A DNA stretch of 64,000 nt from Hufsiella ginkgonis (GTDB taxonomy: Bacteria > Bacteroidota > Bacteroidia > Sphingobacteriales > Sphingobacteriaceae): positions 186,001 to 250,000 of the forward strand of contig NZ_WVHS01000005.1 of the NCBI RefSeq assembly GCF_009834915.1, in the 5' to 3' direction. A model generated the notes under the pieces. That model had not been told where the DNA came from. It searched no databases and was given only the letters and a program-made list of their open reading frames with translations. The translations under genes were made by a program, and so were the position numbers. Shown here in pieces: positions 46,030 to 54,736 of this stretch (positions are counted from its first letter, which is position 1; each line of letters opens with the position of its first letter).

Positions 46030-46654
46030 AACCGATCATATAATCATGAAAACGCTCGTAGTGGATCACATAACGGCTGGCAGATCCCGGTAACACCAGC
46101 GAGGCGTTAAATGAGCCCGCATCACTGCTGGTAAAGGGATCGAGCCTGATATCTTTCAAAAACGAGATCCCGCTTTTTCCGTGTAATTTATAGATGGCTT
46201 CCTTGGCGCACCAGCAGATGTACAAATGTTCCACCTGCTTGCCGGGCTCTATAAAGGAGAGCTCCCTGCGTGTGAGGAACTTGCCCGCTACCCGCGTGAT
46301 CTTGGTCTTTACCAGCTCTATATCGATCCCCACGCCCTTGTTCTCGCTGATCATCACCGCCGCATAGTCATACGAATGGCTCAGCGAGATCTGGTGCGGG
46401 AAATTAACCAGGTAAGGCTTGCCGTGCTCATCGGCCTGGCAATCGATGTACTGGCTGGTGCTCAGCATCTTGCGGAGCAGCACACGGGTACTTAGCCAAT
46501 GCAGGTTACGCTTCCCGTTATTGAGCGTTTCCAGGTAGGCTTGTTCATGCGCTTTTAGCTGCAGCTGCTGATACAGTTCTTCGGCCGTCTCTTCAATTTT
46601 CCATACGGCAAATGCCGTCTTTTCATCCAGCTGCTTACGATACACCAATGCCAT
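46016..46654 (-). CDS. 4'-phosphopantetheinyl transferase superfamily protein
   Basis: Transfers the phosphopantetheine arm from CoA to carrier proteins. The 212-residue length suits the Sfp/AcpT two-domain type more than AcpS. Motifs: GVGIDIELVKTKI (Mg-binding Asp/Glu) and WCAKEAIYKLHGK, with FLTRRELSF between them. It starts the operon, about 20 bases after a -7 box, and overlaps lipB, which also uses acyl carrier protein. Confidence 0.9.
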   Translation of the reverse strand: MALVYRKQLDEKTAFAVWKIEETAEELYQQLQLKAHEQAYLETLNNGKRNLHWLSTRVLLRKMLSTSQYIDCQADEHGKPYLVNFPHQISLSHSYDYAAVMISENKGVGIDIELVKTKITRVAGKFLTRRELSFIEPGKQVEHLYICWCAKEAIYKLHGKSGISFLKDIRLDPFTSSDAGSFNASLVLPGSASRYVIHYERFHDYMIGYVTE

Positions 46655-46673
46655 GCTCTCTGTTAAATGCCTG

Positions 46674-46681
46674 CAAAATTA
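46674..46681 (-). promoter_or_regulatory. -7 box of the PPTase-lipB operon
   Basis: The minus strand reads TAATTTTG followed by CAGG, an exact -7 match 19 bases before the ATG at 46654. No TTG at the -33 position. It likely drives the PPTase, lipB and GDSL genes. Confidence 0.5.
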
Positions 46682-46716
46682 TCGTAAATTATTCTACTTT
46701 TAGCATGAGGGCCGGA

Positions 46717-46903
46717 CGTTAGACGTTTTACGTTTTACGTACTTGCATAACGGCTATTATCGCCGGGTAAAAGAGCAACCGCCCAGTCTTAAAAATATTA
46801 AATTAATAACCACGTATTCATCAGTAAGCGAAAAAACAGGTATCTTACTACAACCCGTCAATTCTTCTGCCGTATGAAACGTACTACGTACAACGCCTAA
46901 CGA
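46717..46903. repeat. Long imperfect inverted repeat between PPTase and dcd
   Basis: Left arm 46717-46740 and right arm about 46880-46903 share, in inverted order, the words CGTTAG, CGTT, TACGT and TACGT with single or double mismatches between them. The arms are themselves made of direct repeats (CGTTTTACGTTTTACGT). About 140 bases of A/T-rich sequence lie between them. No ORF is supported here. Role unknown. Confidence 0.5.
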
Positions 46904-46912
46904 CCTATTGAA

Positions 46913-47449
46913 ATGATCCTTTCCGACAAACGCATTCTCGAAGAAATTGATAAGGGTACCATTATCATCGAGCCGTTTAACCGCGAGTGCCTTGGCACCA
47001 ACTCCTATGATGTACACCTCGGCAAATACCTGGCCACTTATAAAAGCCGCGTGCTGGATGCCAAAGCACATAACGAGATCGACCATTTCGAGATCCCCAA
47101 AGAAGGGTTCGTGCTGCAGCCCGGCACACTCTATCTCGGCGTAACACGCGAATACACCGAAACACATGCCCACGTGCCGTTCCTGGAAGGGAAATCGAGC
47201 ACCGGCAGGCTAGGTATAGACATCCACGCCACGGCCGGCAAGGGCGATGTAGGGTTCTGCAACACCTGGACACTGGAGATCTCCGTTGCACAATGTGTGC
47301 GTGTGTATGCCGGCATGCCAATCGGTCAGCTGATCTATTTCGCCGTAGATGGCGAAGTGGAGGTAATGTACAATACTAAAGGCAACGCCAAGTACAGCAA
47401 TAAAACCACGCGGCCCGTAGAAAGCATGATGTGGAAGAACATTTTCTAG
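46913..47449 (+). CDS. dcd: dCTP deaminase
   Basis: Deaminates dCTP to dUTP, feeding dTMP synthesis. It has 178 residues. The start MILSDKRILEEIDKGTIIIE, EGKSSTGRLGIDIHATAG (nucleotide binding) and GFCNTWTLEIS with the catalytic glutamate are all present. A few Dcd proteins also hydrolyse dUTP; that cannot be decided here. It is transcribed away from the PPTase operon. Confidence 0.95.
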   Translation: MILSDKRILEEIDKGTIIIEPFNRECLGTNSYDVHLGKYLATYKSRVLDAKAHNEIDHFEIPKEGFVLQPGTLYLGVTREYTETHAHVPFLEGKSSTGRLGIDIHATAGKGDVGFCNTWTLEISVAQCVRVYAGMPIGQLIYFAVDGEVEVMYNTKGNAKYSNKTTRPVESMMWKNIF

Positions 47450-47508
47450 GGGTTTCTGCGTTATAACATTGAACTATTCCTTCTTTTAAGAAGACCATAT
47501 TATTTATT

Positions 47509-50226
47509 ATGATGAAGCTAAAATATACCCTCGTGGCAGTGGTGTCGCTCTCGCTGCTTACGCTCGGGTTCGCCCTGCGCGAAGACGAGCCGCTGAAGAC
47601 GCTGCTTTCCAGGCTCGAGAAATTCCGGGTAGACTTCCCGCAGGAGAAAGTGCACCTGCACCTCGATAAGCCTTACTATTCCATCGGCGACACGATCTGG
47701 TTCAAGGCCTACGTGGTTGATGCGGAAAAGAACCACATCACCGGGCTCAGCAAGATCCTCTACGTCGACCTGATCAATGATAAAGACTCGATCAAGCAGT
47801 CGCTGCGGCTGCCGCTCATAGCGGGCGGCCTGGGTTGGGGAGATTTCAGCCTCTCCGACAGCCTGCGCGAAGGCAGCTACCGCATTCGTGCATATACCAC
47901 CTGGATGCGTAACTTCGGGGAAGAGTACTATTTCGACAAGACGATAAGCATTGGCAACGTGTTCTCGAACACGATTCTCACAAAGGCGGACTATACTTTC
48001 ACCAAAATTGGTAACAATGAAAAAGTAGACGCTACCATCAATTATACCGACCTGGGAGGTAAGCCGGTAGCGAATAAAATCGTAACCTACGAGGTAGAGC
48101 TCGATCTCCGCAGTATTTCCCGCGGCACGGGCACCACCGATGCCAACGGCGACCTGAAAGTATCGTTCGTAAACAACCAGCCGTTCCTCCTAAAAGCCGG
48201 CAAGATCAATACTCACCTGAAAATGGACGAAAAGAACCTCGTTAATAAAACGGTACAGGTAAAGTCCACCTCTGATAAAGCGGATGTACAATTCTTCCCC
48301 GAAGGGGGACAGCTGGTGGACAGCGTGCGCTCGCGGGTTGGCTTTAAAGCGGCGGGGCCCGACGGGTTAGGCATCGTGATCGGCGGGACGATCACCGACA
48401 AAAACAACGAAACCGTGGCCGAGATCAAAACCGAACATGCCGGTATGGGGGTTTTTACACTTACCCCGGTAGCCGGTAATACCTATACCGCCAATGTCAG
48501 GTTCCCGGACGGCTCGGAAAAAAAGGTCCCCCTGCCGCGGGCCGTAAGTGAAGGATACGTGCTTAGTGTGAACACGATCGACCCCGAAAACCTGGGCGTA
48601 CGCATCTCGGCCAGCCGCAGTAAGCTGGCGGAAAAAGAAGTGACGCTCGTAGCCCAAAGCAACGGCGTAGTAAAATATGTATCGAAATCCATGCTGAGTA
48701 CACCGGTGCTTACCGCGAAGATCCCGAAGAGCCGGTTCCAGGCGGGGATCGTTCAGTTCACCCTGTTCTCTGCCGCCAACCTGCCGCTGGCAGAACGACT
48801 CGTATTTATCCGTGGCAACGACCAGCTCAGCATCGGCCTTGCCGCTAATAAACCCGCTTATGCACGCCGGGAAAAAGTGACCATGGACCTCGACGTAAAA
48901 GGGCCCGACGGCAAGCCCGTGATCAGCAGCTTTTCGGTGGCGGTAACCAATGCTACCCGTGTACCGGTGGAAGAGGCCAAAGAAAACACCATCTTCTCCG
49001 ACCTGCTGCTTACCTCCGACATCCGCGGGTACGTCGAAGAACCCAACTATTACTTTATGGAACCGGTAGCCGAAAAAGACAAGCACCTCGATAACCTGAT
49101 GCTGATCCAGGGATGGCGCCGCTTTACCTGGAAGAACATCCTGGCGAACGTGTATCCCAACATCACTTTTATGCCCGAACAGGGGATCAGCATTAGCGGC
49201 CGGGTAACCTCCACCAACGGCAAACCGCTTGCAGGCGGAAAAGTGACGGTATTCAGTACCTCCGGCGATGGCATGCTGCTGGATACCTTAACTGATGCCG
49301 AAGGAAAGTTCCACTTCAAAGACCTTGCCTTTACCGGTAAAACCAACTTCGTGATCCAGGCGCGCGACGCGAAGAACCGCAAAAATGTAGACATCGACCT
49401 CGACAGGATCCCGCCGCAGCTGGTTACTAAAAATAAAAACGCCGCTGATATCCAGGTAAATGTAACGCCGCTGATGCTCACCTACCTGAAAAGCCGGAAC
49501 GATGAGTTTGCCGAAATGCGTAAAAACGGGATGCTGCGGCGCTCCATCGTGTTAAACGAGGTAAAGGTATCTGAAAAGAAAAAGCCGGTAACAAATTCCA
49601 GCAACCTCAATGGCGCGGGCAACGCCGATGCCATTATTAAAGCCGAACAGCTGCAGACCTGCCAGACGCTTGCGCAATGCCTGCAGGGACGGGTAGCGGG
49701 GCTGATCATCCAGAACGGTATCGCCTACCTTACCCGGGCGATGAACAGCTCGTTCCAGGGCCCGGTGCCTATGCAGCTGATAGTAGATGGCATATACCAG
49801 CAGCCTGATATGCTTTCGATCATCAACCCGAATGATGTGGAAACCATCGAGGTACTAAAAAGCGCGGGCAACACCGCCATTTATGGGATAAACGGCGGCG
49901 GGGGCGTACTCATTATCACTACCAAACGCGGCGGCTCAAACCTCGACTATACCAAGTTCGCACCGGGTATTACCAGCTATTCGCCGCTCGGCTATTACCT
50001 GGGCCGCGCGTTTTACTCGCCCAATTATGAGAACCCGGAGACGAACACCCGCCTTCCGGATGTGCGGTCCACCATCTATTGGAACCCGCATGTAGTGACC
50101 AACGAGGGCAAAGCGAAACTTGAATTTTACACCTCCGACGGAGCCGGCACCTATCGCACGGTAGTGGAAGGGTTAAGCCAGGATGGTAAGCTGGGCCGCA
50201 AAGTGCTCTATTACACCGTAAAATAA
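47509..50226 (+). CDS. Macroglobulin-domain / TonB-plug envelope protein without beta-barrel
   Basis: A 905-residue exported protein; signal peptide at 1-23. Residues ~45-150 resemble an alpha-2-macroglobulin MG2 domain (EKVHLHLDKPYYSIGDTIWF), followed by further beta-sandwich repeats. Near residue 559 begins a carboxypeptidase-regulatory-like domain (ISISGRVTSTNGKPLAGGKV), and at ~705-809 a TonB-dependent receptor plug (QLQTCQTLAQCLQGRVAGLI, NPNDVETIEVLKSAGNTAIY, GGGGVLIITTKRGG). Only ~95 residues remain, so the 22-strand barrel is absent. It probably works at the outer membrane with a partner. Met2 is an alternative start. Confidence 0.82.
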   Translation: MMKLKYTLVAVVSLSLLTLGFALREDEPLKTLLSRLEKFRVDFPQEKVHLHLDKPYYSIGDTIWFKAYVVDAEKNHITGLSKILYVDLINDKDSIKQSLRLPLIAGGLGWGDFSLSDSLREGSYRIRAYTTWMRNFGEEYYFDKTISIGNVFSNTILTKADYTFTKIGNNEKVDATINYTDLGGKPVANKIVTYEVELDLRSISRGTGTTDANGDLKVSFVNNQPFLLKAGKINTHLKMDEKNLVNKTVQVKSTSDKADVQFFPEGGQLVDSVRSRVGFKAAGPDGLGIVIGGTITDKNNETVAEIKTEHAGMGVFTLTPVAGNTYTANVRFPDGSEKKVPLPRAVSEGYVLSVNTIDPENLGVRISASRSKLAEKEVTLVAQSNGVVKYVSKSMLSTPVLTAKIPKSRFQAGIVQFTLFSAANLPLAERLVFIRGNDQLSIGLAANKPAYARREKVTMDLDVKGPDGKPVISSFSVAVTNATRVPVEEAKENTIFSDLLLTSDIRGYVEEPNYYFMEPVAEKDKHLDNLMLIQGWRRFTWKNILANVYPNITFMPEQGISISGRVTSTNGKPLAGGKVTVFSTSGDGMLLDTLTDAEGKFHFKDLAFTGKTNFVIQARDAKNRKNVDIDLDRIPPQLVTKNKNAADIQVNVTPLMLTYLKSRNDEFAEMRKNGMLRRSIVLNEVKVSEKKKPVTNSSNLNGAGNADAIIKAEQLQTCQTLAQCLQGRVAGLIIQNGIAYLTRAMNSSFQGPVPMQLIVDGIYQQPDMLSIINPNDVETIEVLKSAGNTAIYGINGGGGVLIITTKRGGSNLDYTKFAPGITSYSPLGYYLGRAFYSPNYENPETNTRLPDVRSTIYWNPHVVTNEGKAKLEFYTSDGAGTYRTVVEGLSQDGKLGRKVLYYTVK

Positions 50227-50234
50227 GCATCGCA

Positions 50235-51008
50235 ATGAACACCATCCGGGTAACACAGCGCGACAAGGTTGCGATAGTAACATTAGACCGCGGCCGCTCC
50301 AACGCCCTAAACGCCGAAATGTGCAGCGAGCTTAACACCATCTTCAGGGCCATCGAACAGGACGACCAGGTGCTGGGCGTGATTCTCACGGGCAAAGAGA
50401 ACTTCTTTTCCGCCGGGCTCGACCTGATCGAGCTTTACGATTATAACGAAGTACAGATTAAAGACTTCTGGAGCAGTTTCCTGGAGCTTACCCGCATGCT
50501 GGTTATGTTCAGGAAGCCCTTTGTAGCGGCCATTAACGGGCACGCGCCAGCCGGCGGATGTGTGCTGGCTATTTGCAGTGACTACCGCATCATGGTGGAT
50601 GGCAAGTATATTATCGGGCTTAATGAAGTGCCCGTGGGGATTATCGTCCCGGAAAGCATTTTCCAGCTATATGCGTTCTGGATCGGTTCGGGGCGCGCTT
50701 CACGTTTCCTGCTCGAAGGCAAGCTGATGAAGCCGGAGGAAGCGCTGCAGGCCGGCCTCGTAGATGAGCTGGTGCCCGAAGGCACGATCCTCACTTCCGC
50801 CGAACGGCAAATGAAAAAATATATCCAGCTCAATGCCGTCACCTGGCAGCAAAGCAAAATAAATATCCGGCGGGAACTGGTCGAAAAGATCTCCGCCGAT
50901 CAGTCGGCCATGCTCGATATCATGCTCAGGCAATGGTGGTCGCCTAATACCCGGTCAATCCTGCAAACCATTATCGGGAACCTTCGCCAGAAGGCGCCCG
51001 GAAGCTAA
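50235..51008 (+). CDS. Enoyl-CoA hydratase/isomerase family, ECI1-like
   Basis: A crotonase-fold enzyme of 257 residues. The run AAINGHAPAGGCVLAICSDY with RIMVDGKYIIGLNEVPVGI is closer to mitochondrial delta3,delta2-enoyl-CoA isomerase than to a hydratase; the single acidic residue in GLNE would be the catalytic Glu. It would shift double bonds in unsaturated fatty acids for beta-oxidation. It is followed 17 bases later by a dienoyl-CoA reductase-like gene. Confidence 0.85.
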   Translation: MNTIRVTQRDKVAIVTLDRGRSNALNAEMCSELNTIFRAIEQDDQVLGVILTGKENFFSAGLDLIELYDYNEVQIKDFWSSFLELTRMLVMFRKPFVAAINGHAPAGGCVLAICSDYRIMVDGKYIIGLNEVPVGIIVPESIFQLYAFWIGSGRASRFLLEGKLMKPEEALQAGLVDELVPEGTILTSAERQMKKYIQLNAVTWQQSKINIRRELVEKISADQSAMLDIMLRQWWSPNTRSILQTIIGNLRQKAPGS

Positions 51009-51025
51009 CTGATAAACCACACGTT

Positions 51026-51901
51026 ATGGAACCCATTACAGGTATGCTGCGCGACAACGCTTTGCAGGGAAGAACGATCATTATTACCGGCGGCGGCACA
51101 GGTCTCGGCAGGTCGATGGGCACTTATTTCCTTGAGTTGGGCGCCAATCTGGTGATCACCAGCCGAAAACTCGACGTGCTCGTAAAAGCGGCCGCCGAAA
51201 TGGAGCAGGCAACCGGCGGAAAAGTACTTCCCCTTGCCTGTGATGTACGGGATTATGATCAGGTACAACAGGTAATCGCCAAAACGCTCGAACAATTCGG
51301 CACCATACACGCCCTGGTAAACAACGCGGCAGGTAACTTTATATCGCCTACGGAGCGGCTGTCGGCCAATGCCTTCGGCGCCATTATCGATATCGTGCTG
51401 AAAGGCACCGCCAACTGTACGCTCGCCACCGGCAAACATTGGATAGCGGCTAAACAGCCCGGGACTATCCTGAACATTATCACTACCTACGCTTTTACCG
51501 GGTCGGGGTATGTGGTACCTTCGGCCTGCGCCAAAGGCGGCGTATTGGCGTTAACCAGGTCGCTGGCCGTTGAATGGGGCAAATACGGCATCCGCACCAA
51601 TGCCATCGCACCCGGCCCCTTTCCCACTAAAGGCGCATGGGAACGGCTGCTGCCCGGCGATATGGCAAAACAGTTCGACTTTAAACACCGGGTACCTCTT
51701 AAACGCACCGGCGAGCACCAGGAACTGGCCAACCTGGCGGCTTTCCTGGTATCCGACTTTTCCGGTTACGTGAACGGGGAAGTGATCACCATCGACGGTG
51801 GTGAATGGCTGCAGGGCGCAGGCCAGTTCAACGGGCTGGAAGCGATCCCCGACGAACTATGGGACGGATTGGAAAAGATGACAAGAGCCGCGAAAAGTTA
51901 A
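51026..51901 (+). CDS. SDR oxidoreductase, 2,4-dienoyl-CoA reductase-like
   Basis: A short-chain dehydrogenase of 291 residues. The NADP site is TGGGTGLGRSMGTYF with ITSRKLDVL; VNNAAGNFISPTERLS, ITTYAFTGSGYVVPSACAKG (Tyr, then Ser-x3-Lys) and LAVEWGKYGIRTNAIAPGPF follow. By recall these segments align closely with human mitochondrial DECR1. It would reduce 2,4-dienoyl-CoA so that polyunsaturated chains can be oxidised. It forms an operon with the isomerase upstream. Confidence 0.87.
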   Translation: MEPITGMLRDNALQGRTIIITGGGTGLGRSMGTYFLELGANLVITSRKLDVLVKAAAEMEQATGGKVLPLACDVRDYDQVQQVIAKTLEQFGTIHALVNNAAGNFISPTERLSANAFGAIIDIVLKGTANCTLATGKHWIAAKQPGTILNIITTYAFTGSGYVVPSACAKGGVLALTRSLAVEWGKYGIRTNAIAPGPFPTKGAWERLLPGDMAKQFDFKHRVPLKRTGEHQELANLAAFLVSDFSGYVNGEVITIDGGEWLQGAGQFNGLEAIPDELWDGLEKMTRAAKS

Positions 51902-51941
51902 CCTTTACTTTATCAACACTTTACTTTCCTGTTATTTCCCT

Positions 51942-51949
51942 TATTTTTG
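51942..51949 (+). promoter_or_regulatory. -7 box 4 bases before clpS
   Basis: TATTTTTG is an exact TAnnTTTG match that ends four bases before the clpS ATG (51954), the same spacing as at the RDD gene. No TTG at -33. The mRNA would be leaderless or nearly so. Confidence 0.5.
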
Positions 51950-51953
51950 TGTT

Positions 51954-52250
51954 ATGAACACCCGCTTTGCCGATACCCAGGTAGAAGAACAAACATTAAC
52001 TATAGAAGAGATTCTTTCGGCGTTAAAAACCACCCATCGCCTTATTTTATGGAACGATGACGTGAATACTTTCGATCATGTGATCTATTGTATGGTCAAA
52101 TACCTCGACTACAGCGAGAGCCAGGGTGAAAAGATCGCCTGGAAAGTACATAACGAAGGAAAGTGCGATATCCTCGAGGGATCATTTACCGAGCTGGAAG
52201 TGTACCGGAAAATCCTCCAGCAAGAGGGATTAACGGTATCGGTGGACTAA
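51954..52250 (+). CDS. clpS: ATP-dependent Clp protease adaptor ClpS
   Basis: The N-recognin that hands N-end-rule substrates to ClpA/ClpC. It has 98 residues with a short unstructured N-terminus. The hallmark HRLILWNDDVNTFDHVIYCM contains the Asn-Asp pair that binds the substrate amino group; the C-terminal half has KIAWKVHNEGKCDILEGSF. It stands alone on the plus strand with its own promoter box, and a palindrome CATGCCGGCATG follows the stop. Confidence 0.95.
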   Translation: MNTRFADTQVEEQTLTIEEILSALKTTHRLILWNDDVNTFDHVIYCMVKYLDYSESQGEKIAWKVHNEGKCDILEGSFTELEVYRKILQQEGLTVSVD

Positions 52251-52289
52251 CATGCCGGCATGCTAAACTGCCTGTTTTACACCCACGCG

Positions 52290-53117
52290 CTATTCCCTGA
52301 ACGTATCCCCTTGCTTAATGTCGCCAGTTTCAAACCCCTTCCTGAACCAGTAGACGCGTTGTGCGGAAGTACCATGGGTAAACGAGTCCGGGGTTACCTG
52401 CCCGCCGGATTGTTTTTGCAGGCGATCGTCGCCGATGGCATTAGCCGCATTCAGCGCTTCTTCGATATCGCCGGCTTCGAGAATGTTCCACTTTTGCTGC
52501 GCATGATGCGCCCACACGCCGGCATAAAAATCAGCCTGCAGCTCGAGTTTCACCGAAAGCTTGTTGTACTCAGTTTCGCTTAATCGACTGCGCAGGGCGT
52601 CGACCTTGTCCGTGGTACCCATCAGGTGCTGCACGTGGTGACCCACTTCATGTGCGATCACATACGCATTGGCGAAATCGCCGCCGGCGCCAAAACGTTC
52701 AGATAGTTCGTTAAAAAAAGAATAATCGAGGTACACCTTCGAATCGGCGGGGCAATAGAACGGGCCGGTAGCGGAGCTGGCAAACCCGCAGGCCGCCTGG
52801 GTAGAATTGCGGAACAGTACCACCGTCGGCTTTTCGTACGCCGAGCCATTTTCACGGAAGATCTCTGTCCATACCTCTTCCGTGTAACCAAGCACCTGCG
52901 ACACGAACTGGTATTCCTTGTCTATTACTGGGGCGCTTGCTTCAGCCTGTTCGGTGCCGGAGCCCTGTATCTGCTCCATGATCTGGCCGGGATCTTTTCC
53001 AAAGATCAATCCAAGAATGAGGGCGATCACGGCAGCGCCGCCGCCCAATGCAAATTTACCGCCCCCACCGCTCCTGCGGTCTTCAATATTGCCACTGCCG
53101 TTTCCTAACCAACGCAT
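52290..53117 (-). CDS. Neutral zinc metallopeptidase (YpfJ family)
   Basis: A membrane-anchored metallopeptidase-like protein of 275 residues. After a Gly-rich start there is one helix (FALGGGAAVIALILGLIFGK), a linker, and the catalytic-type domain with YVIAHEVGHHVQHLMG (HExxH) and a later glutamate in LELQADFYAGVWA. The arrangement RWLGNGSGNIEDRRSGGGG at the N-terminus is typical of the family. Substrate unknown. It converges with clpS. Confidence 0.9.
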   Translation of the reverse strand: MRWLGNGSGNIEDRRSGGGGKFALGGGAAVIALILGLIFGKDPGQIMEQIQGSGTEQAEASAPVIDKEYQFVSQVLGYTEEVWTEIFRENGSAYEKPTVVLFRNSTQAACGFASSATGPFYCPADSKVYLDYSFFNELSERFGAGGDFANAYVIAHEVGHHVQHLMGTTDKVDALRSRLSETEYNKLSVKLELQADFYAGVWAHHAQQKWNILEAGDIEEALNAANAIGDDRLQKQSGGQVTPDSFTHGTSAQRVYWFRKGFETGDIKQGDTFRE

Positions 53118-53173
53118 AGTTTACTGGTTTTATGGTGGTTCAACAGGGGAAAAGGAAACTTGTTTGGGGCGCC

Positions 53174-53268
53174 CAGTTATGAGTGATCAGTAATCAGTTC
53201 CTATCCCTAGTTAGCAGCGCTTACAAGGTGATAGGAACTGACTACCGGATACTGACTACTGACAACTG
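53174..53268. repeat. Imperfect inverted repeat between uxaC and the peptidase gene
   Basis: An 11-bp perfect stem CAGTTCCTATC / GATAGGAACTG (53195-53205 with 53230-53240) is extended outwards by partly matching arms made of repeated CAGT and TCAGTA words. It abuts the uxaC stop at 53269. There is no U-run. It could be a transcript-end or mRNA-stability structure. Confidence 0.5.
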
Positions 53269-54675
53269 CTACTTCCCAAACCCAAAATAATCCTTAGCGT
53301 TATTATAGCAGATATCTTCGATGATCTTGCCAAGCCATGCGATATCTCCGGGCAATTCGCCGTTCTCTACATCCCTTCCAAAAAGATTACAAAGGATGCG
53401 GCGGAAATATTCATGCCGCGGGAAAGACAGGAAGCTCCTTGAATCCGTAAGCATCCCTACCATCCGGCTTACCAGGCCCATGTTCGAAAGTACGTTCAGC
53501 TGGCTCTCCATGCCGTCTTTCTGATCGAGGAACCACCAACCGGAGCCATACTGGATCTTGCCGGCCACGGAGCCGTCGTTGAAGTTGCCGATCATGGTAG
53601 CCATCAGCTCATTATCAGCCGGGTTGAGGTTGTATATGATGGTTTTTGCCAGCTGGTCGCTATTGTCAAGCCGGTTCAGGAATTTCGAAAGCTGGCGTGC
53701 CTGGCTAAAGTCGCCGATAGAGTCCCAGCCGGTATCAGGACCCAGCGTACGCAGCATCCTTGCATTATTGTTGCGCAGCGCACCGAGGTGATATTGCTGA
53801 ACCCAGCCTTTTTCATGGTCCCAGGTAGCGAAATGGATCAGCATAGCCGACTTGAACTTCAGCACTTCGGTATATGACAGGGACTGGCCATTGCGGATCT
53901 TTGCAAAGATCTCCCGTACTTCTTCATCGGTGTAGTCTTCCGCGTAGATTTGCTCCAGCCCGTGATCGGATACTTTACAACCATTCCTGGCGAAGTAATC
54001 GTGACGCAATTTAAGCGCGTCCAGGTAGCTGTCGATGTCGGTGATGGTTACGCCGGTCACTTCGCTCACCTTATCGATATATACGTTAAGCCCGGGGAGG
54101 TCGTCTGCGTTCATCGCCTTATCGGGACGAAACGCCGGAAGTACCAGGATGTCACAGTTATCGGCCGCCACGGCCTGGTGATGTTCCAGCGTGTCGATGG
54201 GATCGTCGGTCGTACAAACGGCCTCTACGTTCATCTTGCGGAGCAGGCCGCGCACAGAATAATCGCGGGTATGCAGCCGCGACGAACACTCGTCGTACAC
54301 CGCCTTTGCGTTTCTTCCCGAAAGGATATCGTTTACCCCGAAATAACGCCTCAGCTCGAGGTGCGTCCAGTGGTACAGCGGGTTACGCATGGTATAGGGA
54401 ACCGTCTCCGCCCATTTCTGGAACTTCTCGAAATCGGTTTTCGAACCGGTAATATAGGCTTCGTCTACACCGTTCGTGCGCATGGCGCGCCACTTATAGT
54501 GATCGCCGGCAAGCCAAACCTGGCTCATATTTTCGAAATTGATGTCTTTTGCAATCTGCTCCGGGATCAGGTGGTTGTGGTAATCAATGATAGGCATCGA
54601 CTTGGCAAAATAATGGTAAAGCCTTTCTGCTGTCGCGTTTTGCAGCAAAAAATTGTCATCTAGGAATGCTTTCAT
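53269..54675 (-). CDS. uxaC: Glucuronate/galacturonate isomerase
   Basis: Converts D-galacturonate to D-tagaturonate (and glucuronate to fructuronate). It has 468 residues from ATG 54675 (MKAFLDDNFLLQNATAERLY); the longer frame to 54822 runs into intergenic sequence. The metal-site motif is MPIIDYHNHLIPEQIAKDI and further conserved parts are HFATWDHEKGW and GSGWWFLDQKDGM. It is the last of three contiguous uxa genes. Confidence 0.95.
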   Translation of the reverse strand: MKAFLDDNFLLQNATAERLYHYFAKSMPIIDYHNHLIPEQIAKDINFENMSQVWLAGDHYKWRAMRTNGVDEAYITGSKTDFEKFQKWAETVPYTMRNPLYHWTHLELRRYFGVNDILSGRNAKAVYDECSSRLHTRDYSVRGLLRKMNVEAVCTTDDPIDTLEHHQAVAADNCDILVLPAFRPDKAMNADDLPGLNVYIDKVSEVTGVTITDIDSYLDALKLRHDYFARNGCKVSDHGLEQIYAEDYTDEEVREIFAKIRNGQSLSYTEVLKFKSAMLIHFATWDHEKGWVQQYHLGALRNNNARMLRTLGPDTGWDSIGDFSQARQLSKFLNRLDNSDQLAKTIIYNLNPADNELMATMIGNFNDGSVAGKIQYGSGWWFLDQKDGMESQLNVLSNMGLVSRMVGMLTDSRSFLSFPRHEYFRRILCNLFGRDVENGELPGDIAWLGKIIEDICYNNAKDYFGFGK

Positions 54676-54736
54676 GTAATACTTTTCTTTTAATGCTGGT
54701 TGGAAGTTGGAGGTTCGAAGCCCGAATAACGTTCTG

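Noticed and set aside
54700-54730. tRNA-like GGTTCGAAGCC segment
   Set aside because: No acceptor or anticodon stem can be formed around it; it is part of an AACTTCCAACC-type intergenic repeat.
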